Origin: Sisyra terminalis
Taxonomy: Eukaryota; Arthropoda; Insecta; Neuroptera; Sisyridae
Direction: 5' to 3'
DNA length: 64,000 bases
Assembly (NCBI GenBank): GCA_958496175.1
Contig: OY292280.1
Span: 4,216,001-4,280,000, forward strand
This document shows, in pieces, positions 1 to 11,120 of the stretch (the first letter of the stretch is position 1; each line of letters begins with the position of its first letter). The translations under genes and the position numbers were made by a program. The notes under the pieces are model-generated. The model searched no databases and was not told the DNA's origin. It worked only from the letters and a program-made list of their open reading frames with translations.

Positions 1-99
1 TTACTTGAGTATAAATTTATAAATGCTGTGATTCCTGACAATATTATTAAGTAGGGAAGGATTATAGAACGTTACCGCCATCTCTTATAGGCAATAACT

Positions 100-720
100 A
101 TTTTAAGATATCACAAAGCAGTAACGGAGTGATCTAAACTACTTGATGACCACTGAAGAAGATTGCTTGGCAATCGAAATACGTATCTGGGCAAAAATCA
201 CAAATATTTTTTTTTGAACTTCTGTTCAAATTTGTGTTTATGGTATGATTCTTAAATATTATTAAATTATTATTAAAAGGTCTCTTATAAACAAAATAAG
301 ATTTTTTCGCTGACTTTGAACAGTTATACTGTGTATACAATATATAAAATATATTTCAGTCCAATTTATTAACATAAACTTGAACAAAAGTTCAAACAAA
401 AAAATTCGTGACGTATTGCTCAGATACGTACTTCGATTGCCAAGCAACTTCCTCAGTGGTCATCAAGTAGTTTGGATCACTCTTTTTACATGATTCACAA
501 GAAGAGATTCACAAGCCCATTTGTGAATCATCACAAAGCAGTTACGGAGTGATCCAAACTATTTGATGACCACTGATGAAGATTGCTTGGCAATCGAAAT
601 ACGTATCTGGGCAATACGTCACGAATATTTTTGTTTGAGCTTCTGTTCAAATTTATGTTAATAAATTGGACTGCAATATATTTTATATATTGTATACACA
701 GTCTCTTATAAATTTTCGAG
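100..720. repeat. F1 repeat cluster, three units (+, -, +)
   Basis: Three units of the dominant interspersed family F1 lie head-to-head and tail-to-tail: about 115-280 (+), 290-500 (-) and 525-710 (+). Each unit runs from a CACAAAGCAGTTACGG end, through the hairpin core GATTGC-TTG-GCAATC and the box ACGTATCTGGGCAA, to an AT-rich tail containing TATAACTG and TCAGCGAAAAAAT. The + unit at 573-613 is the best preserved in the core. No coding sequence is seen. Boundaries are by eye and approximate. Confidence 0.8.
566..613 (+). ncRNA. Hammerhead-ribozyme-like motif in F1 unit
   Basis: Seen in order: CTGATGA (573-579), one extra A, a perfect 6-bp hairpin GATTGC/GCAATC with loop TTG, GAA, then the self-complementary ATACGTAT followed by C (607), the expected cleavage nucleotide. 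The flanks can pair as a short stem I: A572, C571 and C570 against T608, G609 and G610, then a mismatch, then G568-C612 and T567-A613. This is the layout of a type I hammerhead with a very short stem III. The extra base before stem II departs from the textbook core, so activity is not assured. Confidence 0.45.
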
Positions 721-974
721 TAAATCACTCCATTAAAAGTTATTCAACATTTAATTTGTGCCTAATATTTTCAACTTTTTGCTCATTTTTACTATTTTTA
801 ACTATAAAATCATTGGAAGAGAAGATAAAAATTATTATCATTAGAGCGCCAGTGATTATTTGTGTTAATTTTATGGCTTGAACTGAAAATTTAACAAAAA
901 AACAATATTTTTTGACAATTAAAACAGGTGACACAAGATCCGCATTCGCAATAGTAGTGAAATTCAATTTATCC

Positions 975-1206
975 AGGATAACTGTGTATACAATATATAG
1001 AATATATTGTGGTCCAATTTATGTAGTATAATTTAATATAATAATATATAAAAATCATACCATAAACATAAAACAGAACAGAAGTTCAAACAGAAATATT
1101 CGTGACGTATTGCCCAGATACGTATTTCGATTGCCAAGCAACTTCCTCAATGATCATCAAGTAGTTTGGATCACTCTTTTTATATGATTCACAAGAAGAG
1201 ATTCAC
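975..1206 (-). repeat. F1 repeat unit
   Basis: One F1 unit in minus orientation. The TATAACTG-type tail is degenerate at the left; the core GCCCAGATACGTATTTCG lies at 1112-1130, and the head ends in TTTGGATCACTC. The minus-strand CTGATGA box reads TTGAGGA here, so the hammerhead-like core is broken. It abuts the R4 MITE at 1207. Confidence 0.75.
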
Positions 1207-1426
1207 AAGCCCATTTTAGCACAACCACAATCTGGCATCGTTGCATTTTCCACTTTGTTTTTAATTTAATTCGCAATTTTTTTGATGATTTAATTCTAAT
1301 ATGGTATAATTCTCTCTTTTGTGAGTAAATTTTTATTATGGACCGATTTAATCGCAAATTAAATTAAAAACAATGTCGAAAATGCAACGTTGCCAGATTG
1401 TGGGTGTGTTAAAAGGAACTTGAACC
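1207..1426. mobile_element. R4 palindromic MITE
   Basis: The ends are inverted copies: TTTTAGCACAACCACAATC at the left and GATTGTGGGTGTGTTAAAA at the right. Inside each end are GCAACGTTGCATTTT-type blocks and AATTTAATTCGC. Other copies of this family lie at 10893, 19194, 27400, 27499, 28112, 28768, 32398, 32925 and 43180. It is non-coding, about 220 bp, and behaves like a foldback or MITE family. The superfamily is not assigned because no convincing target duplication is visible. Confidence 0.8.
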
Positions 1427-1592
1427 AAATTTCTTAAATTAAGTTTACTTTTTTATGGGGAAAACACTTATGAAAAACTGTGATGTATTATTATTGAAAG
1501 GAAACTCCAAAATATTTTCAAAATGAAAAATATGCTTAGGTAATATTTATTGTCGCATTATTGAACTGTTTAATTTTTATGTTCTGTTATAT

Positions 1593-3408
1593 ATATTTGA
1601 TAATACATATCTGAAAATAACCATCGCTTTTTCATTTCTGACATGTCAAAATTTACGTAGAAATTGCATTCGAGTGAACAATACGCAGAGGAATAATTAC
1701 GAAACCATTCGAAACAGTTCTTAAATTTCGACGTTCCTGATCCAAGTTTATACCCAAATGTGCGCATTTGAAATCATTTTTAATAACCTTTTTTAAGTGT
1801 CAAGGTTTATTACTTAATTTGATTATTAGTCCAATAAATACTTTATCATATGCAGGGATTCTATTTTTTTTCTTATTCCTTATTGTTTAATTTTTACCCC
1901 GGTTTAAATCCTTAAGTGCGCACATTTGACCCGAATGACAGTAACTATCAAATCAATAATTGTAATAATAATTAAGATTAAAACAATAATTAAGAAGAAA
2001 TCCATGGTTTACATGAAAGAAATTAACATATCCTGAAATTCAAGTTTATGGAATATAGATTAGAAGTAGGTATTTTCCTGTAGTTGCGTTATTATCTGGA
2101 CTTATATGTAAGCGGTAGAAGCGCCATCTGTCGTAAAACATTGCGGACTAAATCTCGGTTGTAATATAAGGGTTGGTCGAAAGTTGATGGAATTAAATCG
2201 TGAAATTGTTGTGTTTATGCGATCGTTTATTCGAGATTAATTAAAATGTTTCGAATGTGTTGGTGTTGGTTGAAGCGTGGCGTGTTAGCACTGGCATTTT
2301 TCGCCATTAATGGAAAATGCTAGTGCTAGAAACAATCGAAGCCGATATGAGTGAGTGGTAGCTCAATGAGGTCACACTATTTTGATAGGAATGAGAGCTA
2401 TTTGAATATTTGAAGGTCTTGTCTTGAACGATCGAGCGATTGGACCAAGTAATGGCCGGGAAAGTGAATCCACATCCTCCATGCTTATAGTCCGTGAATT
2501 GCAACTCTCGATTTTCGATAAGTCCAATTGTTTCGCAGCATTTTCGATTTGCTGGGTTCCGCTGAATGAATGGCGGGAAATGAAAGGGAGTTGGAAGAAC
2601 AAACGATAGCGGAGCTAGTGTGGCTATTGTTAGCGGATGGAGTGCGTTACAGCGCCAGGCGGAGCACCAACCAACTGCAGACCTGATGCAGGCTACAATA
2701 AACCGAACACAACACCAATTCGAAGACTGCGGCCACAAGGACATTCTTATATTAGTTCCGTTTGGGTGTGGTCGATAATAGAATGTGCTTTTTCAAAATT
2801 ACACAATCGGCCCCGAACCGCAATCGACTGGACTTCTGGCTCAATTCGTAAACAATCCAAACTGAAGGTTGTCGTTGCTCTATCAACGACATTAATCATT
2901 TCAAAGGAAAATAATCAACCAAATGCTCTTTTTGATCGCCAATAAAAACCAGATCACAATAAACAGACGCGGACAATCCGGTTTGTTCCAAACTCAACAT
3001 GGAAACACCCAAAATTAGACTAAAGTTTTTCATCGTCTAAATGTCACCGCTTTTTTCTCCCCCCACATAATTGCTCTCCAATAGTTCCAATATTTTTCAG
3101 TGAGAAATTTAAAGGTCCAGACAAAACATTAATTTTTTTCTTCCCCACTATTTCATCATATTTAAATGTTAGTAAGAATTGACCAACAATTGGTATGGGC
3201 CAAATAAACCAAGTGTTTTGTAATTGAATGAAACAATTACCGGGGTATAAGCTTGGATCAGGAACGTCGAAATTTGAGAACTGTTTCGAATGGCTTCGTA
3301 ATTATTCCTCTACGTATTGTTCACTCGAATGCAATTTCTACGTAAACTTTGACATATGTCAGAAATGAAGAAGCGACTGTTATTTTCAAATGTGTATTAT
3401 CAAATATA
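1593..3408. mobile_element. Foldback-like element with about 165-bp inverted ends
   Basis: The segment 1593-1760 reappears as a diverged reverse complement at about 3240-3408; shared blocks include TTTGATAATACA, ATTGCATTCGAGTGAACAAT, TTTCGACGTTCCTGATCC and ACCCCGG. The 1.5-kb interior is less AT-rich than its surroundings and holds a hairpin at 2284-2332 (arms AGCACT-GGCATTTTTC and GAAAATGC-AGTGCT). Around 2640-2750 one + frame reads like a decayed glutamine-rich polypeptide, but no intact gene or transposase is visible. It may be a non-autonomous DNA element carrying captured or decayed sequence. Confidence 0.55.
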
Positions 3409-3492
3409 GGGGAGACCGGGTACAAAAGTAACAATGTGTACTTTTACCTTGATTTCTGGCAGGGTGTTATTGCCATTAAATTAATATAACCA

Positions 3493-4522
3493 TTAGGGTG
3501 ATTTTTTTTTTGGTCCCATCGTGAAATGTTGTTGGAAATACCAAAAAAAAATTCCCTGAAAGTTTGAGCCCTTAATATTAATTTTAAGTCCTCGACCAAG
3601 ACGTGTAAAGATTTCCCATTGAAAATACACGGAAACTCTGATTTTTTATTTTTAAATTTCTATATCTCAGTGGCATTTCATGGGATCGCTTTTACCGAAG
3701 ATGGTTTTTTCTCAGAATTAAACGCTCTACAAAAGTGCCCATTGCGACAAAGTCGTAACTCACACCGGTGAGGTAGTACGGGCCACTGAACCTGATTTTT
3801 CCATAAAATTCGCTTTTTTTTTGCATTTATCTCGTAAATTACGAGAGCTACGGAAAAATTATAAATAAAAAAACTTGTAGAGAATTTGATTTCCTACAAA
3901 GAAGATCCTGTAGATCAAATCGCGAAGATCAATATTAAACGAGATATTAAGCCTTGAATTAAATTGATTTTTTTGTGAAATTTTTGCCGATCATTTTAAT
4001 AAGTTTAAATCAATGATCGGCAAAAATTTCACAGAAAAATCAATTCAAGGCTTAATATCTCGTTTAATATTGATCTTCGCGATTTGGTCTACAGGAACTT
4101 TTTTGTAGGAAATCAAATTCTCTACAAGTTTTTCATTTATAATTTTTCCGTAGCACTCGTAATTTACGAGATAAATGCAAAAAAAACGCGAATTTTATGG
4201 AAAAATCAGGTTCAGTGGCCCGTACTACCTCACCGGTGTGAGTTACGACTTTGTCGCAATGGGCACTTTTGTAGAGCGTTTAATTCTGAGAAAAAACCAT
4301 CTTCGGTAAAAGTGATCCTATGAAATGCCGCTGAGATATAGAAATTTAAAAATAAAAAATCAGAGTTTCCGTGTATTTTCAATGGGAAATCTTGACACGT
4401 CTTGGTCGAGGACTTAAAATTAATATTAAGGGCTCAAATTTTCAGATATTTTTTTTTTTTTGGTATTTCCAACAACATTTCACGATGGGACAAAAAAAAA
4501 AGTAAAAAAAAAACCACCCTAA
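3493..4522. mobile_element. R5 large palindromic element (1.03 kb)
   Basis: An almost perfect palindrome. The left arm starts TTAGGGTGATTTTTTTT, the right arm ends in CACCCTAA, and the centre is near 4000. Arm blocks such as GACCAAGACGTGTAAAGATT and CTCACACCGGTGAGGTAGTA match their reverse complement on the other side. A shorter copy lies at 29250-30049. No coding frame is credible; the open frame at 4084-4323 is inside an arm. The high arm identity suggests a recent insertion or ongoing arm-to-arm conversion. Confidence 0.85.
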
Positions 4523-4740
4523 TATATATATAATAAAATTATAAAATATTTCAATTTTATTGCACAAACCATTAATCAACCCCTATTTATCCACCTTTGA
4601 AAGATAATTCAATTTTTTGTATACTTAAAGGGAACCAACTTCAACATATACTCAATCAAATAAAAAAATGGGTATTCCAGTCAAACATTTCGGCTGGTCA
4701 TACAAAAACCTCCTTTTTCGCCAGTTAATATCAGTTCACG

Positions 4741-4796
4741 ACTGGTGGCCGAGTGGTCAAGGTGGCCACTCCAAAACTAGTAGGTGCTGGATTTAA
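4741..4796 (+). repeat. tRNA-derived SINE-like fragment
   Basis: TGGTGGCCGAGTGGTCAAGG resembles the 5' half and A box of a class II (Ser/Leu-type) tRNA, followed by ACTCCAAAACTAGTAGGTG. The same block occurs in antisense at 14.4, 22.5, 48.7 and 58.7 kb, which makes a dispersed SINE-like family more likely than a tRNA gene. The B-box side is lost in this copy. Confidence 0.6.
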
Positions 4797-4799
4797 AAA

Positions 4800-6200
4800 A
4801 TGTATCGCGCAAATTTTCATTATTTCTCGATTTAAAAATGATTTTTCGTTTACAAATTATACTACAACTTATAATGTGCATCTAGTGACCCATTTCGGTC
4901 ATTTTAATCCAAAAAAAAATGGATTTTATTGGATAGCATTTAATGGAACAACGGCTGTTTGGCAAAAGTGTACTTTTGAGCGTCATATATTTTGATGAAG
5001 TTGCATCCAATAAAAATACGTAAGAGTTTGTAATGCACGCGAAATTTATGGAAATTGGTTTCGATTCGATTGGCTCACTTCATCCGTTATTTGTGTATTT
5101 ATTCAGCCTTTCATGTCAGCCTTTTGGGTTGGTGCATTCATTTCCAGAATGTTGCTAAATTTTTCGGAATTCATCGGAACTTGAGCCGTTTTTTTTTTTT
5201 ATGTAATTCGTATTTTTTTCCAGCCACTTTCTATTACTTCATTTTAAATTCCGAAACACATATTCAATACGTTGGCATTATAAATAAACTTATATATATA
5301 AATTTATAAGTGAAATATGGTATGGTTTCGCATGCATAATCAAACCCAAGTCGAATAAAACGAAAATTTATTTTCTTCTCTATAAACAAAAAGGAATCAC
5401 ACAACGCCCATTGCAATATATCCGAATCAGTGCCCTTCGGCCATTTTGTGCAACAAGGAAAATGGAGTTCGAATTTTTCGATCTCGTTTGTTCGATTTCT
5501 ATGACGCAAGCGCAATTTGCGGTCGACGATCGTGGTTGGTATCGCCGCACCTATTCACTAACAACCTTCACTTTTTGTTGTTAAATAAATTAGCGATCAA
5601 TTGTCTACGAAATTAGATTGTAATTATCTAAAAAGAGTCAATAAATTATATATTCTTTGCTTCAAATTCAATAAAACCACCAACAATGTCCAAACAAAAC
5701 CAACCGAATTGGGTTTTTGGATCATTTCGACGCGTGCCAACAGTTTAAGGTTGTTTTGATAACCCACCCAGTTGTTTTCAAAGACAAAAACAAATGCATT
5801 ACACAACCAATTCATTTGTTTCATTTTCTATCACCTACAATAAAACAACCGATTTCAAGGACGAATCAGACAAAACATAACAACAAAGCCACCATATTGT
5901 TACAATTTTTTAAGGGCTACCAACCCCTAACAACTACCACAATCATTATCGACTCAAAACTCAATAAAACCAAAAAAAAATCCCCAAAATCATACCCAGT
6001 ACCTTCCAAATACAAATCGGTCACCTTGACCACTGGTACACAAGTTTTTATAGATCAAAAATTTGATCTTTACATATCAATGTAAGTTTTAATCTTTAAT
6101 AAAAAAACCCAACCCAAAATTTTTCAGTCATTATCAATACTTGAATTGAATCTTTTTCTGGCCTAAAGCATAGACCAATATAAAATCTATCAACTAACTT
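4800..6200. other. Unassigned AT-rich stretch
   Basis: No gene is recognised. The longest open frame (5717-6085, +, 122 codons) is lysine/threonine/asparagine-rich, has no recognisable domain and lies in compositionally biased DNA, so I treat it as chance. The 5400-5560 part is somewhat richer in GC. No clear terminal repeats are seen. Confidence 0.5.
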
Positions 6201-6365
6201 AATTTTGTACTATAATTGACAACAGTAAACTTTAAACATGACTTTAAACAAAAATTCAACCAAACGAATTACTGACCTATTACCCAGATACATATTTCGA
6301 TTGCCAAGCAATCTTCATCAGTGGTTATTATGTAGTATTGAATTGCTTCGCAATGGGATGAGTCA
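6200..6365 (-). repeat. F1 repeat unit, diverged
   Basis: Minus-strand F1 unit with TTACCCAGATACATATTTCG at about 6281-6300. On the minus strand the CTGATGA box is intact (plus strand TCATCAG at 6316-6322), the stem II hairpin GATTGC/GCAATC is intact, and the stem III palindrome is altered (ATATGTAT). The head end is truncated after GGTTATTATG. Confidence 0.7.
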
Positions 6366-6639
6366 TAGTCAGCGAAAAAAATATAATTTGATATGATACT
6401 TATAGTTATTCAATTGTTTAGCCTACCCCTCACCCCCTCTACCTATAGAAAATAAAGGATTCATTTTTTGAAATTTTTGGACTCTAATACAAGGATGTAG
6501 AAATTTTGGCTTATTCAAACGTATCAAAATTAAAAAGTTTTCAAAATTTTAATATAAAAGGAGATATTTGACGTTTTAATAGTTTACCAAGCTATTGATA
6601 AGCAAATGAGCTTATTAAATTCAAATAAAAGTATATTTG

Positions 6640-7255
6640 ACGTTTATACAATATATAAAACATATTGTGGTCCAATTTATGTAGTATAATTTAATATAAT
6701 AATATATAAAAATCATACCATTTGAACAGAAGTTCAAACAAAAATATTTGTAACATATTGCCCAGATACGTATTTCGATTGCCAAGCAATCTTCCTCAGT
6801 GGTCATCAAGTAGTTTGGATCGCTCCCTAACTGCTTTGTGATGATTCACAAAATAATCACGGATTGATCTTAGTTTCTAGGTCAAGCCTTTCTCTTTTTG
6901 CGATGTGCTTATGGAAGGGGGGAGGGAATGTTCCCAAATTTCTTTACTTTTCTCCGAATCCTTCGTAAGGGATTCGAAAAGTGCTCCATAACTGCTTTGT
7001 GATGATTCACAATGCAGTTATGGAGCGATCCAAACTACTTGATGACCACTGAGGAAAATTGTTTGGCAATCGAAATACGTATCTGGGCAATAGGTCACAA
7101 ATATTTCGGTTAGAACTTCTATTCAAATTTTTGTTTATGGTATGATTTCTATATATATTTTTATATTAAATTATACTACATAGATTGGACCACAATGCAT
7201 CTAATTTATTGTATAAACAGTATAACTGTTCAAAGTCAGCGGGAAAAAAATCCTA
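6640..7255. repeat. F1 inverted pair (head-to-head)
   Basis: A minus-strand unit (about 6640-6850) and a plus-strand unit (about 7005-7250) face each other. Both heads end in the same ACTGCTTTGTGATGATTCAC block, with about 150 bp between them. Core boxes lie at 6760-6807 (-) and 7041-7088 (+). In both, CTGATGA is changed to CTGAGGA. Confidence 0.75.
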
Positions 7256-7565
7256 TTTGATTATATTTGACGTATTATCCAGATACGTATTTCGATTGTC
7301 AAGAGGTCAAGTACTATTGGATCACTCCATAGCTCCAAAAACCGTAGCTTACCACGTAGCAGTTACGAAGCGATCCAATACTACTTTATGACCTCTTGGC
7401 AATCGAAATACGTATCTGGGTAATTGGTCAGTAATTGATTGAATTTTTGTCAAAATTTATGTTTAAAGTTTACTTTTGTAAATTATATCATTTAATTATA
7501 ACCTCAATACATTGTATAAACAATAAATCGAATGACTTTCAGTGAAAAAATTTAATTTCTACAAA
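7255..7565. repeat. F1 inverted pair, core-deleted
   Basis: Palindromic pair: ATTATCCAGATACGTATTTC near 7274-7293 (-) mirrored by GGCAATCGAAATACGTATCT near 7397-7416 (+). The segment that would hold CTGATGA and the 5' strand of stem II is missing from both arms, so the hammerhead-like motif is lost. It has the F1 tail ends. Confidence 0.65.
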
Positions 7566-8830
7566 TTTATCAAAATCATTCTTTTTTTCTCAGGATGGCA
7601 ACTAATCTAAAAGGTAAAAAAATGAAAAATATTATCAAATACTTTTTTGCAAACTTTGTTTTTTTAGGTGTGAGAAATCATTCATTTTGGAATCATCAGC
7701 AGTAATATAAAGCGAAAATAACAAATAAGGATCATAGGAATCATAGGAATCATAGGAATCATCCCGAATGATTTGATTACCAAATTTGGTCACCAATCCA
7801 TTAAGTCAATTGACCAACAGGATAAATAATTTCTTACAGGTCAGTTTCTATCTGGAATTTTCCATTTAATTTTTCTTTTTTACACCTAAAAATCTATCCC
7901 CTGCTCACTTCGCTCATCAACCCCTGTATCTCTTACTTGGTATATCCATCAAACCTAAATTATCAAATACTGGCTTTTATAATCCAATAAAAATCGATGA
8001 AAGCTAAATAATTAGTGGGATCTTTATTATAGATTATTTTGGGAAAATAAAAATCCAAGGATTCTTTTGTATCTAATTTTAAAGAGAGCTGGAAACTCAA
8101 AAATACTAATTATTTAATCTAGTTACTATTGATCCAATGGAAAAGGGATCATTTGTCATCAATCTTAAATTTGCTACTCAATTACTATATAGCAAATGAC
8201 TCATATGGATCTTTGATACAGATATTGAATTTCAATTATCCCTTTAGTAAATATCGATTAAAAATATAATTTACGTCTGGATTACTTTTACTATTTCTTC
8301 AAACTAATTTAGTTAAGATTAGTTTGCCCAAATCGATTTTTTTAATTCGAAAATATAAATCAACGAAAAGTTCAATATTTATTTTTGGAATTGCGTAGGA
8401 TACTTTCATGTTATTGACTTCTCTACTCAATCTTCCTCTATCCGTTTACATCATTTATTAATAACCGTAGCAGTTATAGTTTCTTAATTACAATTTTGCC
8501 AAAGGATATATTATTATACATTTTATTAACTATGTATTTAAATAGAAAATCGGATGCCGCGAGGATAAAAATCTTAATGCAAAAAATTAATTAAATCACT
8601 CCTTTTTTGTACATTTGACATTTATGACATATATGATTCAACCCTTAATTAAATTTGTCAGATATTAGTATTTATGGGACATTTACCCCTTAGAAAAAAA
8701 CACTAGTCAAAACAACATACCTATTGCCTTATGGGGACAAATGTCTTCTCTATAAAAAACTAAACAAGAATCAGAATGTCAGATTTGTAAATGGGGCGTT
8801 TCGTACCATCGAAAATTATTAAAAAAATTC
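7565..8830. other. Unassigned AT-rich stretch
   Basis: No gene is seen. A short tandem array of the 9-mer GGAATCATA (about four units) lies at about 7729-7762. The rest is AT-rich without clear inverted termini or coding frames. Confidence 0.5.
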
Positions 8831-10800
8831 ATATTTTTTTGAATTATTTTCTTTGAATACTAAGGTCGAATGAGGTAACAGTCCGCAGCAGGTACGAATT
8901 CCCACTCTTTTAGAGTTATATACCGAAAGAAATATCAAAAAATTCATTTTATTTCTAAAATTTTCATAATTAACATATGTTTGGGTATATTCTGTGAAAA
9001 TTTCAAATTGATCTGGCAAATATTCATGGAAATACACGCATATCAGTAAAGATGATTAAACGTCGTTTGAAACTTTCAATACGTTTTTCTCAAAGTCGGT
9101 AAGTTAGATTTCTGCAAAACGGCTCAACCGTTTGGTTTGAAATTTATACAAATCGTTTTTAAACAAATTCTTTCATTGAAAACTATTGAAGAGGTTTAAT
9201 TTTATTCAGTAATAAGTTTTTGGTCCATTTTCTATGAATATAAGGGTTGAATAAGACAAGTGTCAGCAGGCATGAATGCCCTACTTTTAAAGTTATATGC
9301 TGCTAGAAAATTCATAAAAATTATATTATTTATTACAATTTCGGAATGCACATATGTTTGGGTATGTTCTGGGCAAATTTCAAATCGATCAGGCAAATAT
9401 TTTTGGAGAAATACGAATATTTGTAATGACTATTCAACAATATATAAACGTTTATTGAAACTTTTAATATGGTCTTTTCAAAGTCGATAAGTTAGATTTC
9501 TGCAAAACAGTCCAACCGTTCGGTTTAAATTTTAAACAAAACTTACTAAGATATATTCTTCCATCGAAAACTAATGGACTGATTAAATTTTTTAATTTAT
9601 ATGTTTTTTATTCTATTTTTTATGATTATTATGATTTGATGGTTATTATGATTGAATAAGATAACTGCCAATAGGTATGAATTCTGAACTTTTAGAGTTA
9701 AATGGAGGTAACAATCCGCAGCAGTTACGAATGCCCTTCTTTTAGAGTTATATACCGAAAGAAATATCAAAAAATTCATTTTATTTCTAGAATTTTCATA
9801 ATTAACATATGTTTGGGTATATTCTGTGAAAATTTCAAATTGGTCTGGCTAATATTCATGGAAATACACGCATATTAGTAAAGATGATAAAACGTCGTTT
9901 GAAACTTTCAACACGTTTTTCTCAAAGTCGGTAAGGTAGATTTCTGCAAAATGGCTCAACCGTTTGATTTGAAATTTATACAAATCGTTTTTAAACATAT
10001 TGTTTCATTGAAAACTATTGAAGAGGTTTAATTTTATAAGATTATAAATGTTTATTTCCTTTTCTATGAATATTAGGGTTGAACAAAACAACTGTCAGCA
10101 GGTATGAATGCCCAACTTTTAAAGTTATATGCAGCTAGAAAATTCATAAAAATTATATTATTTATTACAATTTCGGAATGCACATATATTTGGGTATATT
10201 CTGGGTAAATTTCAAATCGATCAGGCAAATATTTTTGGAGAAATACGAATATTTGTAATGACAATTCAACAATATGTAAACGTTTATTGAAACTTTTAAT
10301 TCGTTCTTCTCAAAGTCGGTAAGTTAGATTTCGGTGAAATGGCCCAACCGTTCGGTTTAAATTTTAAACAAAACTTACTAAGATATATTCTTCCATCGAA
10401 AACTAATGGACCGATTTAATTTTATTAAGTTATATGTTTTTTATTCTATTTTTTATGATTATTATGATTGAATAAGATAACTGCCAATAGGTATGAATGC
10501 CGAACTTTTAGAGTTATATGTAGCTAGAAAATTCGTTAAAAGGAAATTATTTATTACAATTTTGGAATGTAAATATATTTGAGAATATTCTGGACATTCT
10601 GGGCTAATTTCAAATCGATACGGTTAATATTCTTGGAAATACACGCATATAAGTAAAGATGATTCAACAATAAGTAAACGTTTATTGAAACTTTCAATAC
10701 GTTTTTCTTAAAGCCGGTAAATTAGATTTCTGCGCAACGGCTCAACCGTTCGGTTGGAAATATAAATAAAACTTTTTAGATATATTCTTCAAGGAATGGA
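8830..10800. repeat. Diverged tandem array with about 832-bp higher-order period
   Basis: About five units of 370-420 bp follow each other, in two alternating types. Type A carries CCGCAGCAGGTACGAAT (8885; again near 9717) and type B carries TGTCAGCAGGCATGAATGCC (about 9260; again near 10096). A to A and B to B distances are both about 832 bp, so the array is a two-unit higher-order repeat plus a partial fifth unit to about 10800. Blocks such as TCTCAAAGTCGGTAAGTTAG and GGCTCAACCGTTTGG recur in every unit. No coding potential is seen. Confidence 0.8.
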
Positions 10801-10892
10801 AGAAACAATATTTCTGATGATTATTTTTATATTTTTTTTAAACAACTCAACAAAGAATAATGGTTGAAAATCAGATTTTTTGTCAGAACTAT

Positions 10893-11120
10893 TGGCTCAA
10901 GTCCCTTTTAGCACACTCAAATCTGGCAACGTTGCATTTTTTACTTTGTTTTTAATTTAACTCGCGAATAAATCGGTCCATAATGAAAATGTAGCCACAC
11001 AAGAGAAAATTTTGTCATATTAGAATTGAATTAGCAAAAAATTCGCGAATTATATTGAAAACAAAGCAAAAAAAAAAACAACGTTGCCAGATTTGAGTGT
11101 GCTTAAAGGGACTTGGGACA
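10893..11120. mobile_element. R4 palindromic MITE
   Basis: Ends are GGCTCAAGTCCCTTTTAGCA and the mirror GCTTAAAGGGACTTG. The internal GGCAACGTTGCATTTT and CAACGTTGCCAGATTTG blocks mirror each other. It is complete at about 228 bp. Confidence 0.85.

Noticed and set aside
601..620. Long stem III (ACGTAT with ATACGT across CTGGGCA) for the F1 hammerhead
   Set aside because: That register leaves two unpaired bases after GAA and moves the cleavage base; the short ATACGTAT stem followed by C fits the core better and matches the other families.
2307..2945. 145-codon (-) and 102-codon (+) frames in the GC-richer interior of the foldback element
   Set aside because: No recognisable domain, overlapping on both strands, and inside a repeat-bounded element; kept only as a possible decayed trace.
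4084..4323. 79-codon frame
   Set aside because: Lies inside an arm of the R5 palindrome and is mirrored; not a gene.
4741..4796. A functional Ser/Leu tRNA gene
   Set aside because: Only the A-box half is present, no acceptor stem closes, and the same piece with a common tail is dispersed in the window.
5717..6085. 122-codon plus-strand frame, Lys/Thr/Asn-rich
   Set aside because: Low-complexity, no conserved motif, no splice context or homolog that I recognise.
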